From W0P28-013 sp964570565 (GTDB lineage Bacteria; Bacteroidota; Bacteroidia; Bacteroidales; Paludibacteraceae), in the NCBI GenBank assembly GCA_964570565.1, contig CAZMYT010000002.1, forward strand, positions 298,011 to 362,010: a DNA stretch of 64,000 nt. The letters are read 5' to 3'. Of this stretch, positions 27,749-36,968 are shown one piece after another (the first letter of the stretch is position 1; every line of letters starts with the position of its first letter). The translations under genes were made by a program, and so were the position numbers. The notes under the pieces were generated by a model, which saw nothing but the letters and a program-made list of their open reading frames with translations, was not told the origin of the DNA and searched no databases.

Positions 27749-28171
27749 TTAATGGCGCGCTAAAAAAGATTCAATGGCCAATCGGTAAGAATCAAGCCCA
27801 AATCCGCCAATAGTACCAATGACTACAGGCGACAGTAATGATTTGTGCCGAAAATCTTCGCGTTTGAATACGTTTGAAATATGCACTTCGATAGTTGGTG
27901 TTTTTACGCCAGCTACCGCATCGGCAATAGCCACAGAAGTGTGTGTGTAACCGCCAGCATTCAGAATAATACCATCAACCGAAAAACCCACTTCATGTAT
28001 TTTGTCGATAAGTTCCCCTTCTATATTAGATTGGTAATACGATAACGTGATGTGTGGATAACGCGTTTTGAGTGTTTCTAAATAACTCTCGAACGTGTCC
28101 TGTCCATAAATTTCAGGTTCGCGTTTCCCTAGTAAATTGAGGTTTGGGCCGTTGATGATGACAAGGTGCAT
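27749..28171 (-). CDS. aroQ: 3-dehydroquinate dehydratase, type II
   Basis: Third step of the shikimate pathway, acting on the product of AroB. The N terminus MHLVIINGPNLNLLGKREPE is the family signature with the catalytic Tyr in PEIYG, followed by YQSNIEGELIDKIHE, ILNAGGYTHTSVAIADA and EVHISNVFKREDFRHKS. The ATG at 28171 gives 140 residues; a longer frame starting at 28195 begins almost on top of the -7 box and is rejected. Confidence 0.95.
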   Translation of the reverse strand: MHLVIINGPNLNLLGKREPEIYGQDTFESYLETLKTRYPHITLSYYQSNIEGELIDKIHEVGFSVDGIILNAGGYTHTSVAIADAVAGVKTPTIEVHISNVFKREDFRHKSLLSPVVIGTIGGFGLDSYRLAIESFLARH

Positions 28172-28191
28172 AGCGTATATAATTAGTTCTG

Positions 28192-28200
28192 ACAAAGATA
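28192..28200 (-). promoter_or_regulatory. -7 promoter box for aroQ
   Basis: TATCTTTGT on the minus strand, 20 nt upstream of the aroQ ATG. A -33 TTG is not evident. Confidence 0.6.
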
Positions 28201-28289
28201 CAAAAACTAATTTATATAATGAAATGGGTTGACGTGATACCTTTTGGATTGTTTTTTGATAAAAAATTATCGAAAAACAATAAAAAAAT

Positions 28290-28321
28290 TTGGTGATTCA
28301 AAAAATAATAGCTTACTTTGC
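28290..28321 (+). promoter_or_regulatory. Promoter of sppA
   Basis: TTG at 28290-28292, 20-nt spacer, then TTACTTTGC at 28313-28321 (one deviation from TAnnTTTGC). The start codon is about 57 nt downstream. It is divergent from the aroQ promoter. Confidence 0.6.
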
Positions 28322-28377
28322 TTCGTCGTTTACGATGTGTGTATGGTTCCTTATTTTTTAATTTTATATAACCACGT

Positions 28378-30120
28378 ATGAAGAACTTTTTTAAAATGAC
28401 ATTGGCTACTATTGTTGGTATGCTTTTGTTCTCTGTGTTAAGTTTAATTATTTCGTTGAGTGTGATTGGCGCTATTGCCGCGTCGAGTGATCAAACGATG
28501 CCAATTGAGCCTAATTCGGTATTTAAACTCACGCTTAAAGGTACGTTAGTAGAACGCTCCGAAGAAAATAGTTTATCGTCGATTCTTTCTACCATTGACG
28601 ATTCTCAAGCTGTTATGGGCTTGGATGATGTTCTATTAGCAATTGATAAAGCTTCTAAAAATAAAAATATCAAAGGAATATATTTAGATATTGAAGAGTT
28701 TTCGGCTGCGCCAGCTTCCATTAAAGAAATTCGCCAAGCGTTGCTTGCGTTTAAAAAGAGTGGCAAGTTCATAGCTTCCTATGCCGACAATTATACCAAT
28801 GGTACCTATTATTTGGCTTCTGTGGCCGATAAAGTGGCGATGAATCCACAAGGTATGTTAGGGTTGACCGGTATTGCTATGAACACCGTATTTTTCAAAG
28901 ATGCCTTGGATAAATTGGGTATTGAAATGCAAGTGTTCAAAGTCGGTACGTTTAAATCCGCAGTAGAGCCTTATATTAACACCAAAATGAGTGATGCGAA
29001 TCGTTTGCAAATGACACAAATGTCGGGCTCTATTTGGTCAGATATGTTGGCCGATATGGGTAAATCGCGTAAATTGGATGTAGCAATATTGAATCGTTTT
29101 GCAGATGAAGGTTTATTTTTTGCAGAATCCGCAAAAGCTTACGAATTAGGTTTGGTGGACACGTTGATTTATGAAAATTCCGTCGATAGCATGCTTAAAA
29201 CATTTGCTGGCGATAGTTACAAAACGGTTGGTTTCAAAGCGATGAAAAATGCTACGGTAGACGAAAAATATTCGTCAAATAAAGTGGCAGTGGTTTATGC
29301 TGTTGGTGCTATCGATGGTGGTAATGAAGAAGATATGGAATCGGATAAAATCGCTGAAACGCTTCTTGAATTGGCCGATGATGATGACATTAAAGCTGTT
29401 GTTTTACGCGTGAACTCTCCAGGCGGTAGCGCTTATGGATCGGAACAAATTTGGCATGCAGCTAGTTTGGTAAAAGCTAAAAAACCGTTGATTGTATCGA
29501 TGGGCGATTACGCAGCTTCTGGCGGTTATTATATTTCGTGTGTGGCCGATACTATTGTGGCTCAACCAACTACCATAACAGGTTCTATTGGCATTTTTGG
29601 ATTATTGCCTAATTTTAAAGGTTTAACCGAAAAAATAGGCGTGGCATTTGATGGTGTAAAAACCAATAATTTTGCAGATTTTGGTATGGTGATGCGTCCT
29701 GTAACAACCGCAGAGAAAGTCTTATTTCAAAATTATGTGAATCGTGGTTATGAGCTGTTTGTAAAACGTTGTGCCGATGGTCGTGGTATGGCTACCGATT
29801 CTATTAAAGCGATTGCCGAAGGTCGTGTTTGGACTGGCACGGATGCTCAAAAAATCGGTTTAGTGGATGTACTTGGTGGTTTGGATACCGCAGTAAAAAT
29901 AGCTGTTCAAAAAGCGGGCTTAAAAGATTATAACCTCAAAACTTATCCAGCTAAAAAGGATTTTGTACAAGAATTAATGAACGATTTGTCGTCGTCGTTA
30001 GAGACACGTACACTTCGTAATCAATTAGGAGATAATTACCGTTACGTGAGTTATCTTAAAGAAATTCAATCGCGACAAGGGGTGCAGGCTATCATGCCTT
30101 TTGTTATCGATTTTGAATAA
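28378..30120 (+). CDS. sppA: Signal peptide peptidase SppA, 67K type
   Basis: Membrane-bound serine protease (S49) that degrades cleaved signal peptides; the long form is a tandem duplication. One N-terminal transmembrane segment (residues 10-35). The general-base Lys lies in the first half (VGTFKSAVEPY, near 195), and the nucleophile Ser in the second half (GDYAASGGYYISCVAD, near 380), followed by TTITGSIGIFG. At 580 residues it is close to E. coli SppA (618). It stands alone between its own promoter and a shared terminator. Confidence 0.95.
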   Translation: MKNFFKMTLATIVGMLLFSVLSLIISLSVIGAIAASSDQTMPIEPNSVFKLTLKGTLVERSEENSLSSILSTIDDSQAVMGLDDVLLAIDKASKNKNIKGIYLDIEEFSAAPASIKEIRQALLAFKKSGKFIASYADNYTNGTYYLASVADKVAMNPQGMLGLTGIAMNTVFFKDALDKLGIEMQVFKVGTFKSAVEPYINTKMSDANRLQMTQMSGSIWSDMLADMGKSRKLDVAILNRFADEGLFFAESAKAYELGLVDTLIYENSVDSMLKTFAGDSYKTVGFKAMKNATVDEKYSSNKVAVVYAVGAIDGGNEEDMESDKIAETLLELADDDDIKAVVLRVNSPGGSAYGSEQIWHAASLVKAKKPLIVSMGDYAASGGYYISCVADTIVAQPTTITGSIGIFGLLPNFKGLTEKIGVAFDGVKTNNFADFGMVMRPVTTAEKVLFQNYVNRGYELFVKRCADGRGMATDSIKAIAEGRVWTGTDAQKIGLVDVLGGLDTAVKIAVQKAGLKDYNLKTYPAKKDFVQELMNDLSSSLETRTLRNQLGDNYRYVSYLKEIQSRQGVQAIMPFVIDFE

Positions 30121-30147
30121 AATTTGTAGAATAAATTGTTTTGAAAA

Positions 30148-30180
30148 AATAAAGGCTGCCAATCACTGGCAGCCTTTATT
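30148..30180. terminator. Bidirectional terminator between sppA and the Na/Pi gene
   Basis: AATAAAGGCTGCC pairs perfectly with GGCAGCCTTTATT around AATCACT. Its A-rich and T-rich flanks allow it to serve both converging genes. Confidence 0.88.
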
Positions 30181-30185
30181 GCTTA

Positions 30186-31856
30186 TTACAACTTCTTTTC
30201 TGTTGTTACTTTCGTAATGGCGTCGGCCAAGCGTTCACATTCTTCTATCATATCCATAAAATGCGTACTCGAAGCATAGGTTAACGTGCCATTGTTCACT
30301 TGATCAATACTTTTCATTTTCAGCGCATAGCGCAAGTTATTAATGTCATTCTCGATGCGGAGAATTTCGGCACGGCACTCTTCAGTAATTTGATGTTTCT
30401 TGATACTTTTATAGAAGAGATTTAAGTGAGCCTCTACCAAATCAAACATTTGATTTAAGTCGGCTATTTGATCAGGCGTGAAATTGAGTTTACTGCTATT
30501 TTTGCGTGTGGCTGTTCGTCCTATATTGTGGCAACAGTCGGCTATTGTTTCAATTTCAGACGTTACATACACGTAATTACGAATATTGCGTTTCAACTCG
30601 CTACTAGTTGGCGAATCGGCAATGGCGTGCAGATAGTTCGCAATAGCTAAATCTGTTTTATCACTTGCATTTTCAAATTGTTCAATGCGTTCGGCGCAAC
30701 CCTCATTGTTCTTGTTATTATGTTTTTGAACCGCATATTTACGGACTTCTTCGAACATTAATTGGGTGCGTTGTGTGAAATGTTCAATTTCTTTTTCGGC
30801 CTCTATAAGTGATAATTCACCAGTCGACAGCAGACTACCCGAAATAAATTGTAACCCAAATTCGCTGTCTGTTTTTTTATCTTTAATCAACGTGGTCACA
30901 ATTTTCTCGTACACTTTTACTAACCAAATCATAATACATACGTTCACAAGATTGAACATGGTATGAAATAATGACAAAGCGTATAAAGGTGTATTAGCAG
31001 AGGCTTCGCCCCATGTAACAGCCCATTGTACAAAGCGTGTAAATGGATAAAATACAATGAGCAACCACACTACACCAAGAACATTGAATAAGGTGTGCGA
31101 CAAAGCGGCTCGTCTGGCGTTGGCATTAGCAGGAATCGCTGCTAGATTTGCCGTAATGGTGGTTCCTATATTTTCACCCAATACCATGGCTGCTGCAACT
31201 TCAAAACCAATCCATCCCTGATTTAACATGACCAACGTGATAGCCATAGTGGCGCTCGACGATTGCATAATAAGGGTTAAAATAGTTCCTACTAATACAA
31301 ATAATAGTACTGAACCATACCCCATGTTGCTATAGTGCTGCAAAAAGGCTAAGACTTCTGGGTTTGAATTTATATCTGGTACGCTATTTTTCAAATATTC
31401 CAAACCAATAAACAATAAGGCAAAACCTACCATCAATTGTCCGATAGATTTTCGTTTATCACGTTTTGAAAATAATAGAGGAATAGACAGACCAATTAAC
31501 GGGATGGCGATGTCGGCAATACTGAATTGAAATCCAACAAGGGACACCAACCAAGCTGTTACGGTGGTACCAATATTGGCACCCATAATCACCGTAATAG
31601 ATTCCGCCAGAGAGAGTAATCCTGCATTAACAAAGCTCACTACCATTACGGTCGTCGCGCTGGACGATTGGATGATAGAGGTGATGGCTACACCAGTTAA
31701 AACCCCCATTACACGGTTTTTAGTCATGCCAGCCAAAATGGCTCGCATTTTGTCTCCAGCCACTTTTTGCAGAGATTCACTCATCATGGTCATACCAAAG
31801 AGGAATAATCCCAGACCACCACAGAGATTCAAAAAATCTAAAAATGAGAAATTCAT
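30186..31856 (-). CDS. Na+/phosphate cotransporter with C-terminal PhoU-like domain
   Basis: NptA/YjbB-type transporter, 556 residues. The two inverted Na/Pi repeats each contain the hallmark QSSSAT (IIQSSSATTVMVVSFVNAG near 61, LIMQSSSATMAITLVML near 197), each followed by GENIGTT/GANIGTT. About nine hydrophobic segments fill residues 1-310. The C-terminal part (about 345-556) is charged and helical, fitting a PhoU-like helical-bundle domain. It probably imports (or exports) phosphate with sodium. It lies 26 nt after a small membrane protein gene, so the two may be cotranscribed. Confidence 0.92.
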   Translation of the reverse strand: MNFSFLDFLNLCGGLGLFLFGMTMMSESLQKVAGDKMRAILAGMTKNRVMGVLTGVAITSIIQSSSATTVMVVSFVNAGLLSLAESITVIMGANIGTTVTAWLVSLVGFQFSIADIAIPLIGLSIPLLFSKRDKRKSIGQLMVGFALLFIGLEYLKNSVPDINSNPEVLAFLQHYSNMGYGSVLLFVLVGTILTLIMQSSSATMAITLVMLNQGWIGFEVAAAMVLGENIGTTITANLAAIPANANARRAALSHTLFNVLGVVWLLIVFYPFTRFVQWAVTWGEASANTPLYALSLFHTMFNLVNVCIMIWLVKVYEKIVTTLIKDKKTDSEFGLQFISGSLLSTGELSLIEAEKEIEHFTQRTQLMFEEVRKYAVQKHNNKNNEGCAERIEQFENASDKTDLAIANYLHAIADSPTSSELKRNIRNYVYVTSEIETIADCCHNIGRTATRKNSSKLNFTPDQIADLNQMFDLVEAHLNLFYKSIKKHQITEECRAEILRIENDINNLRYALKMKSIDQVNNGTLTYASSTHFMDMIEECERLADAITKVTTEKKL

Positions 31857-31882
31857 AATGTAATTGTTGTTAGGTGAATATC

Positions 31883-32416
31883 CTAAATTTTAGTACCAGT
31901 TACTTTCAAAAGTTCTTCCATTTCTTCGCCTGATAATGTTATAATATCCGATAATGGTTCAAAGTTATAAGGAATAAATGTGAGTACTTGACAACGTGCA
32001 AACTGTCTGTCTTTAGAGGTGACAAATTCCAATTTAACACCACTTTCATTGTGAGCAATCAATTTTTCCAATTGAGCCCAGTTTTTTGATTTAATAGCAC
32101 TAATAGTTTCTTGACCTTTTCCTGAAGTACAAAAGAACACGCGTCCGTATACTTTACTATTGGTTGGTGTGTATATGTATGCTTTGCCACCAAATGCTAA
32201 TTGTGCAATTCCTATAATAAGGCAAGTAGCAGACACTAAACCTAATGATACTGGTGCGAATTCTGCTGTTTGTGCAGGAAGCATCACGATAACTACGGCA
32301 CAAGCGATGCCAATTAATACTAATAAAAGAGCTACAGCCATTGTTTTTTTGCTTTTACGAATAGCCACGTTCGATTCTCCAGCAATGAGGGCTGGAGATA
32401 TAAATGAATTTGTCAT
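31883..32416 (-). CDS. Unknown membrane protein, two transmembrane segments
   Basis: 177 residues. Two hydrophobic segments (about 27-47 VALLLVLIGIACAVVIVML and 57-75) are followed by a soluble C-terminal domain of about 100 residues with KVYGRVFFCTSGKGQETISA. I do not recognise the family. The start is the ATG at 32416. It lies upstream of, and close to, the Na/Pi transporter gene in the same direction, which suggests cotranscription but not a function. Confidence 0.7.
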   Translation of the reverse strand: MTNSFISPALIAGESNVAIRKSKKTMAVALLLVLIGIACAVVIVMLPAQTAEFAPVSLGLVSATCLIIGIAQLAFGGKAYIYTPTNSKVYGRVFFCTSGKGQETISAIKSKNWAQLEKLIAHNESGVKLEFVTSKDRQFARCQVLTFIPYNFEPLSDIITLSGEEMEELLKVTGTKI

Positions 32417-32437
32417 AACGAATTAATTTAGTTTGTT

Positions 32438-32509
32438 TTAGATAAATAAATACAGATAAAAGCCATTACACACGCGGTAATGGATACTGAAGGCGACTGA
32501 TTTATCTAA
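32438..32509. repeat. Nested inverted repeats between two small unknown genes
   Basis: An outer perfect 10-bp inverted repeat, TTAGATAAAT (32438-32447) and ATTTATCTAA (32500-32509), encloses an inner 7-bp one, CCATTAC (32463-32469) and GTAATGG (32477-32483). On the minus strand the inner hairpin is followed by CTTTTATC, so it may end the 32513-32896 gene. Confidence 0.5.
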
Positions 32510-32512
32510 ATT

Positions 32513-32896
32513 CTAAATTAAAATACGTCGTAACGCAAAAATATAATAATGAGCTTGAACAATATCGTTGGGCACAAACTTAAGTTCGGCGCAGATATTC
32601 CACTGTGTTTTTTCGAGGCGGCCAGCATGGCGTGTTAGCACAGCATAAGGTGGAACTGGAGAGGCAAACGATTCGTTGCCAGACAAAATGAGAGAACTTA
32701 CAGGGGGACATTGAATGGCATTAGCCGCTAAAATTGACCGAAAATCGGTAGTCGATTCTGGTTTAGAAAAGTAACAAGACGAAACCTCTGCATTGGTGTT
32801 AGGTGCCACTTCCAACACATCAGACACAGATGACGTTCCGTGTGCGGTTAGTAGTAAACAACTTATGACAATAATGAAAGAGAGTATCTTTTTCAT
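32513..32896 (-). CDS. Small secreted protein of unknown function
   Basis: About 127 residues. The ATG at 32896 gives a clean signal peptide (MKKILSFIIVISCLLLTAHG). An in-frame ATG at 32998 would precede a possible promoter (TTG-N19-GAACTTTGT on the minus strand, about 32975-33005), so the shorter form is preferred. The mature part is Ser/Ala/Pro rich with no recognised motif; single Cys residues are in SSCYFSKP, IQCPPV and NICAEL. It is not clear that the gene is functional, but codon pattern and signal peptide support it. Confidence 0.55.
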   Translation of the reverse strand: MKKILSFIIVISCLLLTAHGTSSVSDVLEVAPNTNAEVSSCYFSKPESTTDFRSILAANAIQCPPVSSLILSGNESFASPVPPYAVLTRHAGRLEKTQWNICAELKFVPNDIVQAHYYIFALRRILI

Positions 32897-33042
32897 AAAT
32901 TTCCCAACACTTTTGTGTATGTGTTTGTTGGCGACTCCTATCGTTCGAGGTGAAATCAACTCACCAATACGTTCACAAAGTTCGTATATTTTTTTCAATA
33001 ACCAACTATGTTACACGAAATTATTTTTAGGTTCGTGAATCC

Positions 33043-35136
33043 TTATTTTTGAGCGGGTTTTAACCATTTATCGAGCCAATTGAAGAAGGTGCGTTGCCAC
33101 AGAATACCATTTTGAGGTTGCAAAACCCAGTGGTTTTCATCAGGGAAAATGAGCAATTCGGCAGGTACACCTTTCAATTTGGCGGCGTTGAAGGCGGCCA
33201 TACCTTGTGAGGCCAAAATACGATAATCTTTCTCGCCATGAATACATAAAATGGGTGTATCCCATTTGTCGACAAACAAGTGAGGCGACGAAGCGTATGT
33301 TTTTTGAGCCACTTTATTGGTTTTGTCCCAATAGGGGCCACCTAAATCATGATTGACAAACCACATTTCTTCGGTTTCTAAATATTGTTGTTCCAGGTTA
33401 AACATGCCATCGTGTGCAATAAAGGCTTTGAAACGGCCTTGATGATTGCCTGCCATCCAATAAACAGAATAACCGCCAAAGCTTGCACCTACGCAACCTA
33501 AATGATCTTTATCCACAAATGGTTCTTTGGCTACAGCATCAATGGCAGAAAAATAATCGAGCATACATTGACCAGCATAATCGCCACTGATTTGTTCCAA
33601 CCATTCTTGACCAAAACCATATAATCCACGGCGATTTGGTGCTACAATTATATAGTCATTCGCTGCCATTATTTGGAAATTCCAGCGGTAACTCCAAAAC
33701 TGACTTACGGGACTTTGTGGACCGCCTTGACAGTAGAGTAGTGTAGGATATTTCTTGTTTGGGTCAAAATGTGGGGGATATATCACCCACACGAGCATCT
33801 GTTTGTTGTCCGTAGTGGTAATCCAACGTTCTTCTACGCGTCCCATTTCCAATTGATTTAACAAGGCTTTGTTTTCGAACGACAATTGGGTTTGTGCGCC
33901 TGTTATTTCGTCAATACGGTAAATGTCGTTAGGTGCGCTCATACTATGACGCACGCCAAATAAAGCATCTTTACTCACAGCAATGGCTTCGTAGTCGTGC
34001 TGACCTTCGGTCAGTTTAGTAAACGTGCGTTGAGCTATATCGGCACGGTAGAGCTGTGTTGTTCCGTGTTGTACGCTGGTGAGGTAAATCGTTTGATTAT
34101 TGGCTCCCCAGTTGAGTGTGGCACAACTTTGATCCCAGTTGGCACTCACGTCGGTACGTTCTTTGGTGGCCAGGTTCATTACAAAAAGACGATTTTTGTC
34201 CGATTCGTTACCATCGCGCTCCATGCTTTCCCAAGCTAAATACTCACCATTGGGCGAAAACGTAGGATTAATGTCGTAACCCATCATGCCTTCGCTGAGG
34301 TTGCTGATGGTTTTACCTTGCGCAATGTCATATAGGTAAATATCGCTATTGGTGCTTTCGGCATAGGCTTTACCTGTTTTTTTACGACACGTGTAAGCGA
34401 TCAATTTAGAGTCGGGCGAAAATGCCAATTGCTCCACGCCGCCAAATGGTTTCATGGGACATTCGTAAGGTTCGCCAGCCAATAAATCGCGTTCGTTGCT
34501 TACTTGTGAGCCATCGTAGTCTACCAAAAATGGATGTGGAATAGAGGTTACCCACTCGTCCCAATGTTTGTACATCAGTTCATCTACCACAAAACCGCTC
34601 GCTTTGTCTAAATCGGGATAATGATCGGTGGTACGTTGTCCGAAAGGAATATTGGCTATCAGCAAAATCTGTTTCCCATTAGGTGCATATAGGTAATCGG
34701 TAATGCCACCAGTGCGGTTGGTTATTTGGGTGCGTTCCGTACCGTCGGGATTCATTTCCCACAGTTGTACGTCGCCACTTTCGCTTGTTAGAAAAGCTAT
34801 TTTGGTACCATCTTTTACCCATCGTGCAGAATATTCGCTTTTAGCCGAATGGGTTATTTGTTGCGCATTGCTACCATCGCTATTCATGACGAAGATTTCG
34901 CGATTGCTGCGGTTTTCTGGAACGCTGTAGTAGCTTACGCCATACGCTATTTGCTTGCCATCAGGACTTACTTGCATATCGCCCAAACGCCCAAATGCCC
35001 ATAAGGCTTCAGGAGTTAATCTCCCATTTTCTACTTTGATATCCGAACGACCAATGATGGTTTGTTCGTCGCTAGGTTTGTTACAGGCTGTTAAAGCGGT
35101 GGTAATTGCCATAATGCACCAATAGTTTATTTTCAT
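33043..35136 (-). CDS. S9 family (prolyl oligopeptidase-like) peptidase lipoprotein
   Basis: 697 residues. A lipoprotein-like signal (KINYWCIMAITTALTAC) suggests anchoring in the envelope. The N-terminal beta-propeller (about 40-420) has TolB/WD40-like repeats (QVSPDGKQIAYG, RWVKDGTKIAFLTSESGD, AFSPDSKLIAYTCRKK, TFSPNGEYLAWES). The C-terminal alpha/beta hydrolase domain has the nucleophile elbow GCVGASFGGYSVYW, the Asp region ILCIHGEKDYRI and the catalytic His in PDENHWVLQP. These peptidases cleave short peptides after proline or with dipeptidyl specificity; exact specificity cannot be read. It is preceded by its own -7 box. Confidence 0.93.
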   Translation of the reverse strand: MKINYWCIMAITTALTACNKPSDEQTIIGRSDIKVENGRLTPEALWAFGRLGDMQVSPDGKQIAYGVSYYSVPENRSNREIFVMNSDGSNAQQITHSAKSEYSARWVKDGTKIAFLTSESGDVQLWEMNPDGTERTQITNRTGGITDYLYAPNGKQILLIANIPFGQRTTDHYPDLDKASGFVVDELMYKHWDEWVTSIPHPFLVDYDGSQVSNERDLLAGEPYECPMKPFGGVEQLAFSPDSKLIAYTCRKKTGKAYAESTNSDIYLYDIAQGKTISNLSEGMMGYDINPTFSPNGEYLAWESMERDGNESDKNRLFVMNLATKERTDVSANWDQSCATLNWGANNQTIYLTSVQHGTTQLYRADIAQRTFTKLTEGQHDYEAIAVSKDALFGVRHSMSAPNDIYRIDEITGAQTQLSFENKALLNQLEMGRVEERWITTTDNKQMLVWVIYPPHFDPNKKYPTLLYCQGGPQSPVSQFWSYRWNFQIMAANDYIIVAPNRRGLYGFGQEWLEQISGDYAGQCMLDYFSAIDAVAKEPFVDKDHLGCVGASFGGYSVYWMAGNHQGRFKAFIAHDGMFNLEQQYLETEEMWFVNHDLGGPYWDKTNKVAQKTYASSPHLFVDKWDTPILCIHGEKDYRILASQGMAAFNAAKLKGVPAELLIFPDENHWVLQPQNGILWQRTFFNWLDKWLKPAQK

Positions 35137-35162
35137 ACGTTTGGTTGTGTAAATTTACGGAA

Positions 35163-35171
35163 ACAAAGATA
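35163..35171 (-). promoter_or_regulatory. -7 promoter box for the S9 peptidase gene
   Basis: TATCTTTGT on the minus strand, 27 nt upstream of the ATG. No TTG at the expected distance. Confidence 0.55.
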
Positions 35172-35214
35172 TAAAAGTTTTTGCAGTTGGTAAAATGCGC
35201 GCAGTATAAACACA

Positions 35215-35241
35215 ATCGGTCGCCTTGACGAGGCGACCGAT
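35215..35241 (-). terminator. Strong hairpin after the FG-GAP gene
   Basis: A perfect 10-bp GC-rich stem, ATCGGTCGCC with GGCGACCGAT, around TTGACGA, about 58 nt past the FG-GAP protein stop. The following minus-strand sequence is only moderately T-rich (TGTGTTTATA), so termination is probable but not typical. Confidence 0.6.
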
Positions 35242-35298
35242 GTTATGGAAAGTTATTTGAGCTATTTATTTGTTCACTATTTCAAACTCCAAACAATT

Positions 35299-36702
35299 TT
35301 ACTCGCGTATGAATTTGCTTATTTCCTGTATTTTACCGTTTTGGTCCATTAGTTGTATAAAGTAGATGCCGTTGGCGCCCAAAGTACTCACGTCCACTGA
35401 CACGAGTTGGTTGTTGATAACAGTTTCAAACACCGTTTGTCCCAGCGTATTGACAATTTTAATGCTGTAATTGGTTCTGGTTTCAGAATTTTTGCAGGTG
35501 TTAATATAAAGCACGTCGTTTGCCGGATTTGGATAAACCAGCATGTTTCCATGCGTTGTTTGGGTGACGCTTGTAGGAGGTGTTACAATTTGTAATTTTA
35601 CGCCAACTGCTTGTTGGGCAACGTTCACATAGGCAAAATCAAAGTAGGCGTCAGCATCCAATTTGGCAACAAGACCTTTATACGATGCGTCGAGCAATAG
35701 TGGCTCCGCAAATGTATCAGCACCGTCATTTAAAATAATATACGTGCCAGTTGTAGTATTATGAATAGGATCCCAACCAACGGCTACAAAGTCAATTTTA
35801 TTGTCATTATTCCAGTCACAAACAGCTGTTACGTCGTAATTGTTTTTAATCAGCACTTGGGTAAAAGCGCCAAGGCCATCATTTTTTAAATAGTATGATA
35901 CGTGATTATCAGGGATATCGAACACAATATCTGTCCCATGTTGGTTATCTACATCACATACCATCAGTTGTGGATGGTTCGCTGTAGGGTACGAACTAAA
36001 TGTGGGATTAAACGTACCATCGCCATTTCCAAAAAATACGTCTATTTGCTTTGCCCATCCACTACTGCCATTGCCTAACGCTACATCTAAATGAGTGTCA
36101 CCATTAAAATCGGCGAGTTTAATCGAACCACATTCATGTGTGCTGGCATAACTATTACCATTACTAAATGTACCATCGCCGTTGTTCACTAAGATTGAAA
36201 ATCCGTCCCATCCAGCAGACGATACCACTAAATCTTTGTAGCCATCACCCGTTATGTCTCCAGCATCGAGCGTGTATTGGTAACTTCCACTACCATAATA
36301 GAATGCTATTGGTTGAAACGTACCATCGCCATTGCCTAAATGAATAGACAGCATGTCATAGCTTGCATACCAATCAGCATTTGTCACGGCTATATCCAAA
36401 TAGGTATCATTATTAAAATCAGCCAGAACAAGATCGTTCAAAGATGGGTTTGAAGTGATGGTGGAAGCGGTATTAAACGTGCCATCTCCGTTGTTTAGGA
36501 AGAGTGTTAGCTTATCCGTAAACCAGTGTCTGACTACCATATCCGTTTTGCTATCATTATTGAAATCGCCAAACCAAATGGCGTCGTCGGTGTTGGTAGT
36601 GGTAGGCGTAGCATAATTAACAGGCGTAGTCCAATTCAACTGTGCAAATCCGCTCAAGCTGCAGAGTGCGAGCAGAAACAAAAAGGTACATTTTTTATTC
36701 AT
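35299..36702 (-). CDS. Secreted FG-GAP/VCBS repeat protein with T9SS tail
   Basis: About 467 residues from ATG 36702 (MNKKCTFLFLLALCSLSGFA, signal peptide). Repeats of the pattern DFNNDSKTDMVV, ADFNNDTYLDIAVTNADW, GDITGDGYKDLVVSSAGW and ADFNGDTHLDVALGNGSSGW, alternating with NNGDGTF, mark an FG-GAP beta-propeller with calcium-type loops. The C-terminal 75 residues (MLVYPNPANDVLYI, GIYFIQLMDQNG) are a T9SS type A sorting domain. It is probably a surface-binding protein; the target is not recognisable. It borders the accessory island, with non-coding DNA and site A upstream. Confidence 0.88.
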   Translation of the reverse strand: MNKKCTFLFLLALCSLSGFAQLNWTTPVNYATPTTTNTDDAIWFGDFNNDSKTDMVVRHWFTDKLTLFLNNGDGTFNTASTITSNPSLNDLVLADFNNDTYLDIAVTNADWYASYDMLSIHLGNGDGTFQPIAFYYGSGSYQYTLDAGDITGDGYKDLVVSSAGWDGFSILVNNGDGTFSNGNSYASTHECGSIKLADFNGDTHLDVALGNGSSGWAKQIDVFFGNGDGTFNPTFSSYPTANHPQLMVCDVDNQHGTDIVFDIPDNHVSYYLKNDGLGAFTQVLIKNNYDVTAVCDWNNDNKIDFVAVGWDPIHNTTTGTYIILNDGADTFAEPLLLDASYKGLVAKLDADAYFDFAYVNVAQQAVGVKLQIVTPPTSVTQTTHGNMLVYPNPANDVLYINTCKNSETRTNYSIKIVNTLGQTVFETVINNQLVSVDVSTLGANGIYFIQLMDQNGKIQEISKFIRE

Positions 36703-36758
36703 CAGGTAGATTTTTAAATTTCCGCACCAGACCTCCAAGCGGTAATTAATGGATAAAG

Positions 36759-36783
36759 AAGCGTAGGTCTGAGGAAACGCTTC
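36759..36783 (-). terminator. Hairpin at the downstream edge of the cassette island
   Basis: GAAGCGT (36759-36765) pairs with ACGCTTC (36777-36783); on the minus strand TTTATCC follows. A CAGACCT/AGGTCTG inverted repeat (36728-36734 and 36765-36771) is an alternative pairing. It may end transcripts leaving the island through site A. Confidence 0.45.
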
Positions 36784-36823
36784 TTGAATTTTGATTGCTT
36801 ATCGTGTGTTCGTTTTCTTCTGA

Positions 36824-36963
36824 TTACGACCAACGGCTGGCGGTATGAAACGTAGCGGACTACGGAGCTGCAAACGTATCCCCCGTGACAAATCTTGATG
36901 CGGGACGAAACGCTTGCAAACCCACTAAACCCGGCATGTTTTATGACCGCTTGTTGGTTGCAG
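36824..36963 (-). repeat. Cassette-boundary palindrome, site A (attC-like)
   Basis: Long imperfect palindrome just after the stop of the 930-residue gene. The left arm (AACGGCTGGCGGTATGAAAC, 36832-36851) pairs, with a small gap, to the right arm (GTTTTATGACCGC then TTGTTGG, 36938-36957). On the minus strand the edges are AACCAAC (gene side) and GTTGGTC (far side), which are complementary at 6 of 7 bases. A small side hairpin, CGTAG/CTACG, lies at 36851-36864. It is the least regular of the four sites. Confidence 0.6.
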
Positions 36964-36968
36964 TGTTT

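Noticed and set aside
35215..35241. GC-rich hairpin considered as a fifth cassette site
   Set aside because: It is a short, perfect 10-bp stem without long arms or clear AAC/GTT edges, and it lies directly behind a gene, so a terminator is the simpler reading.
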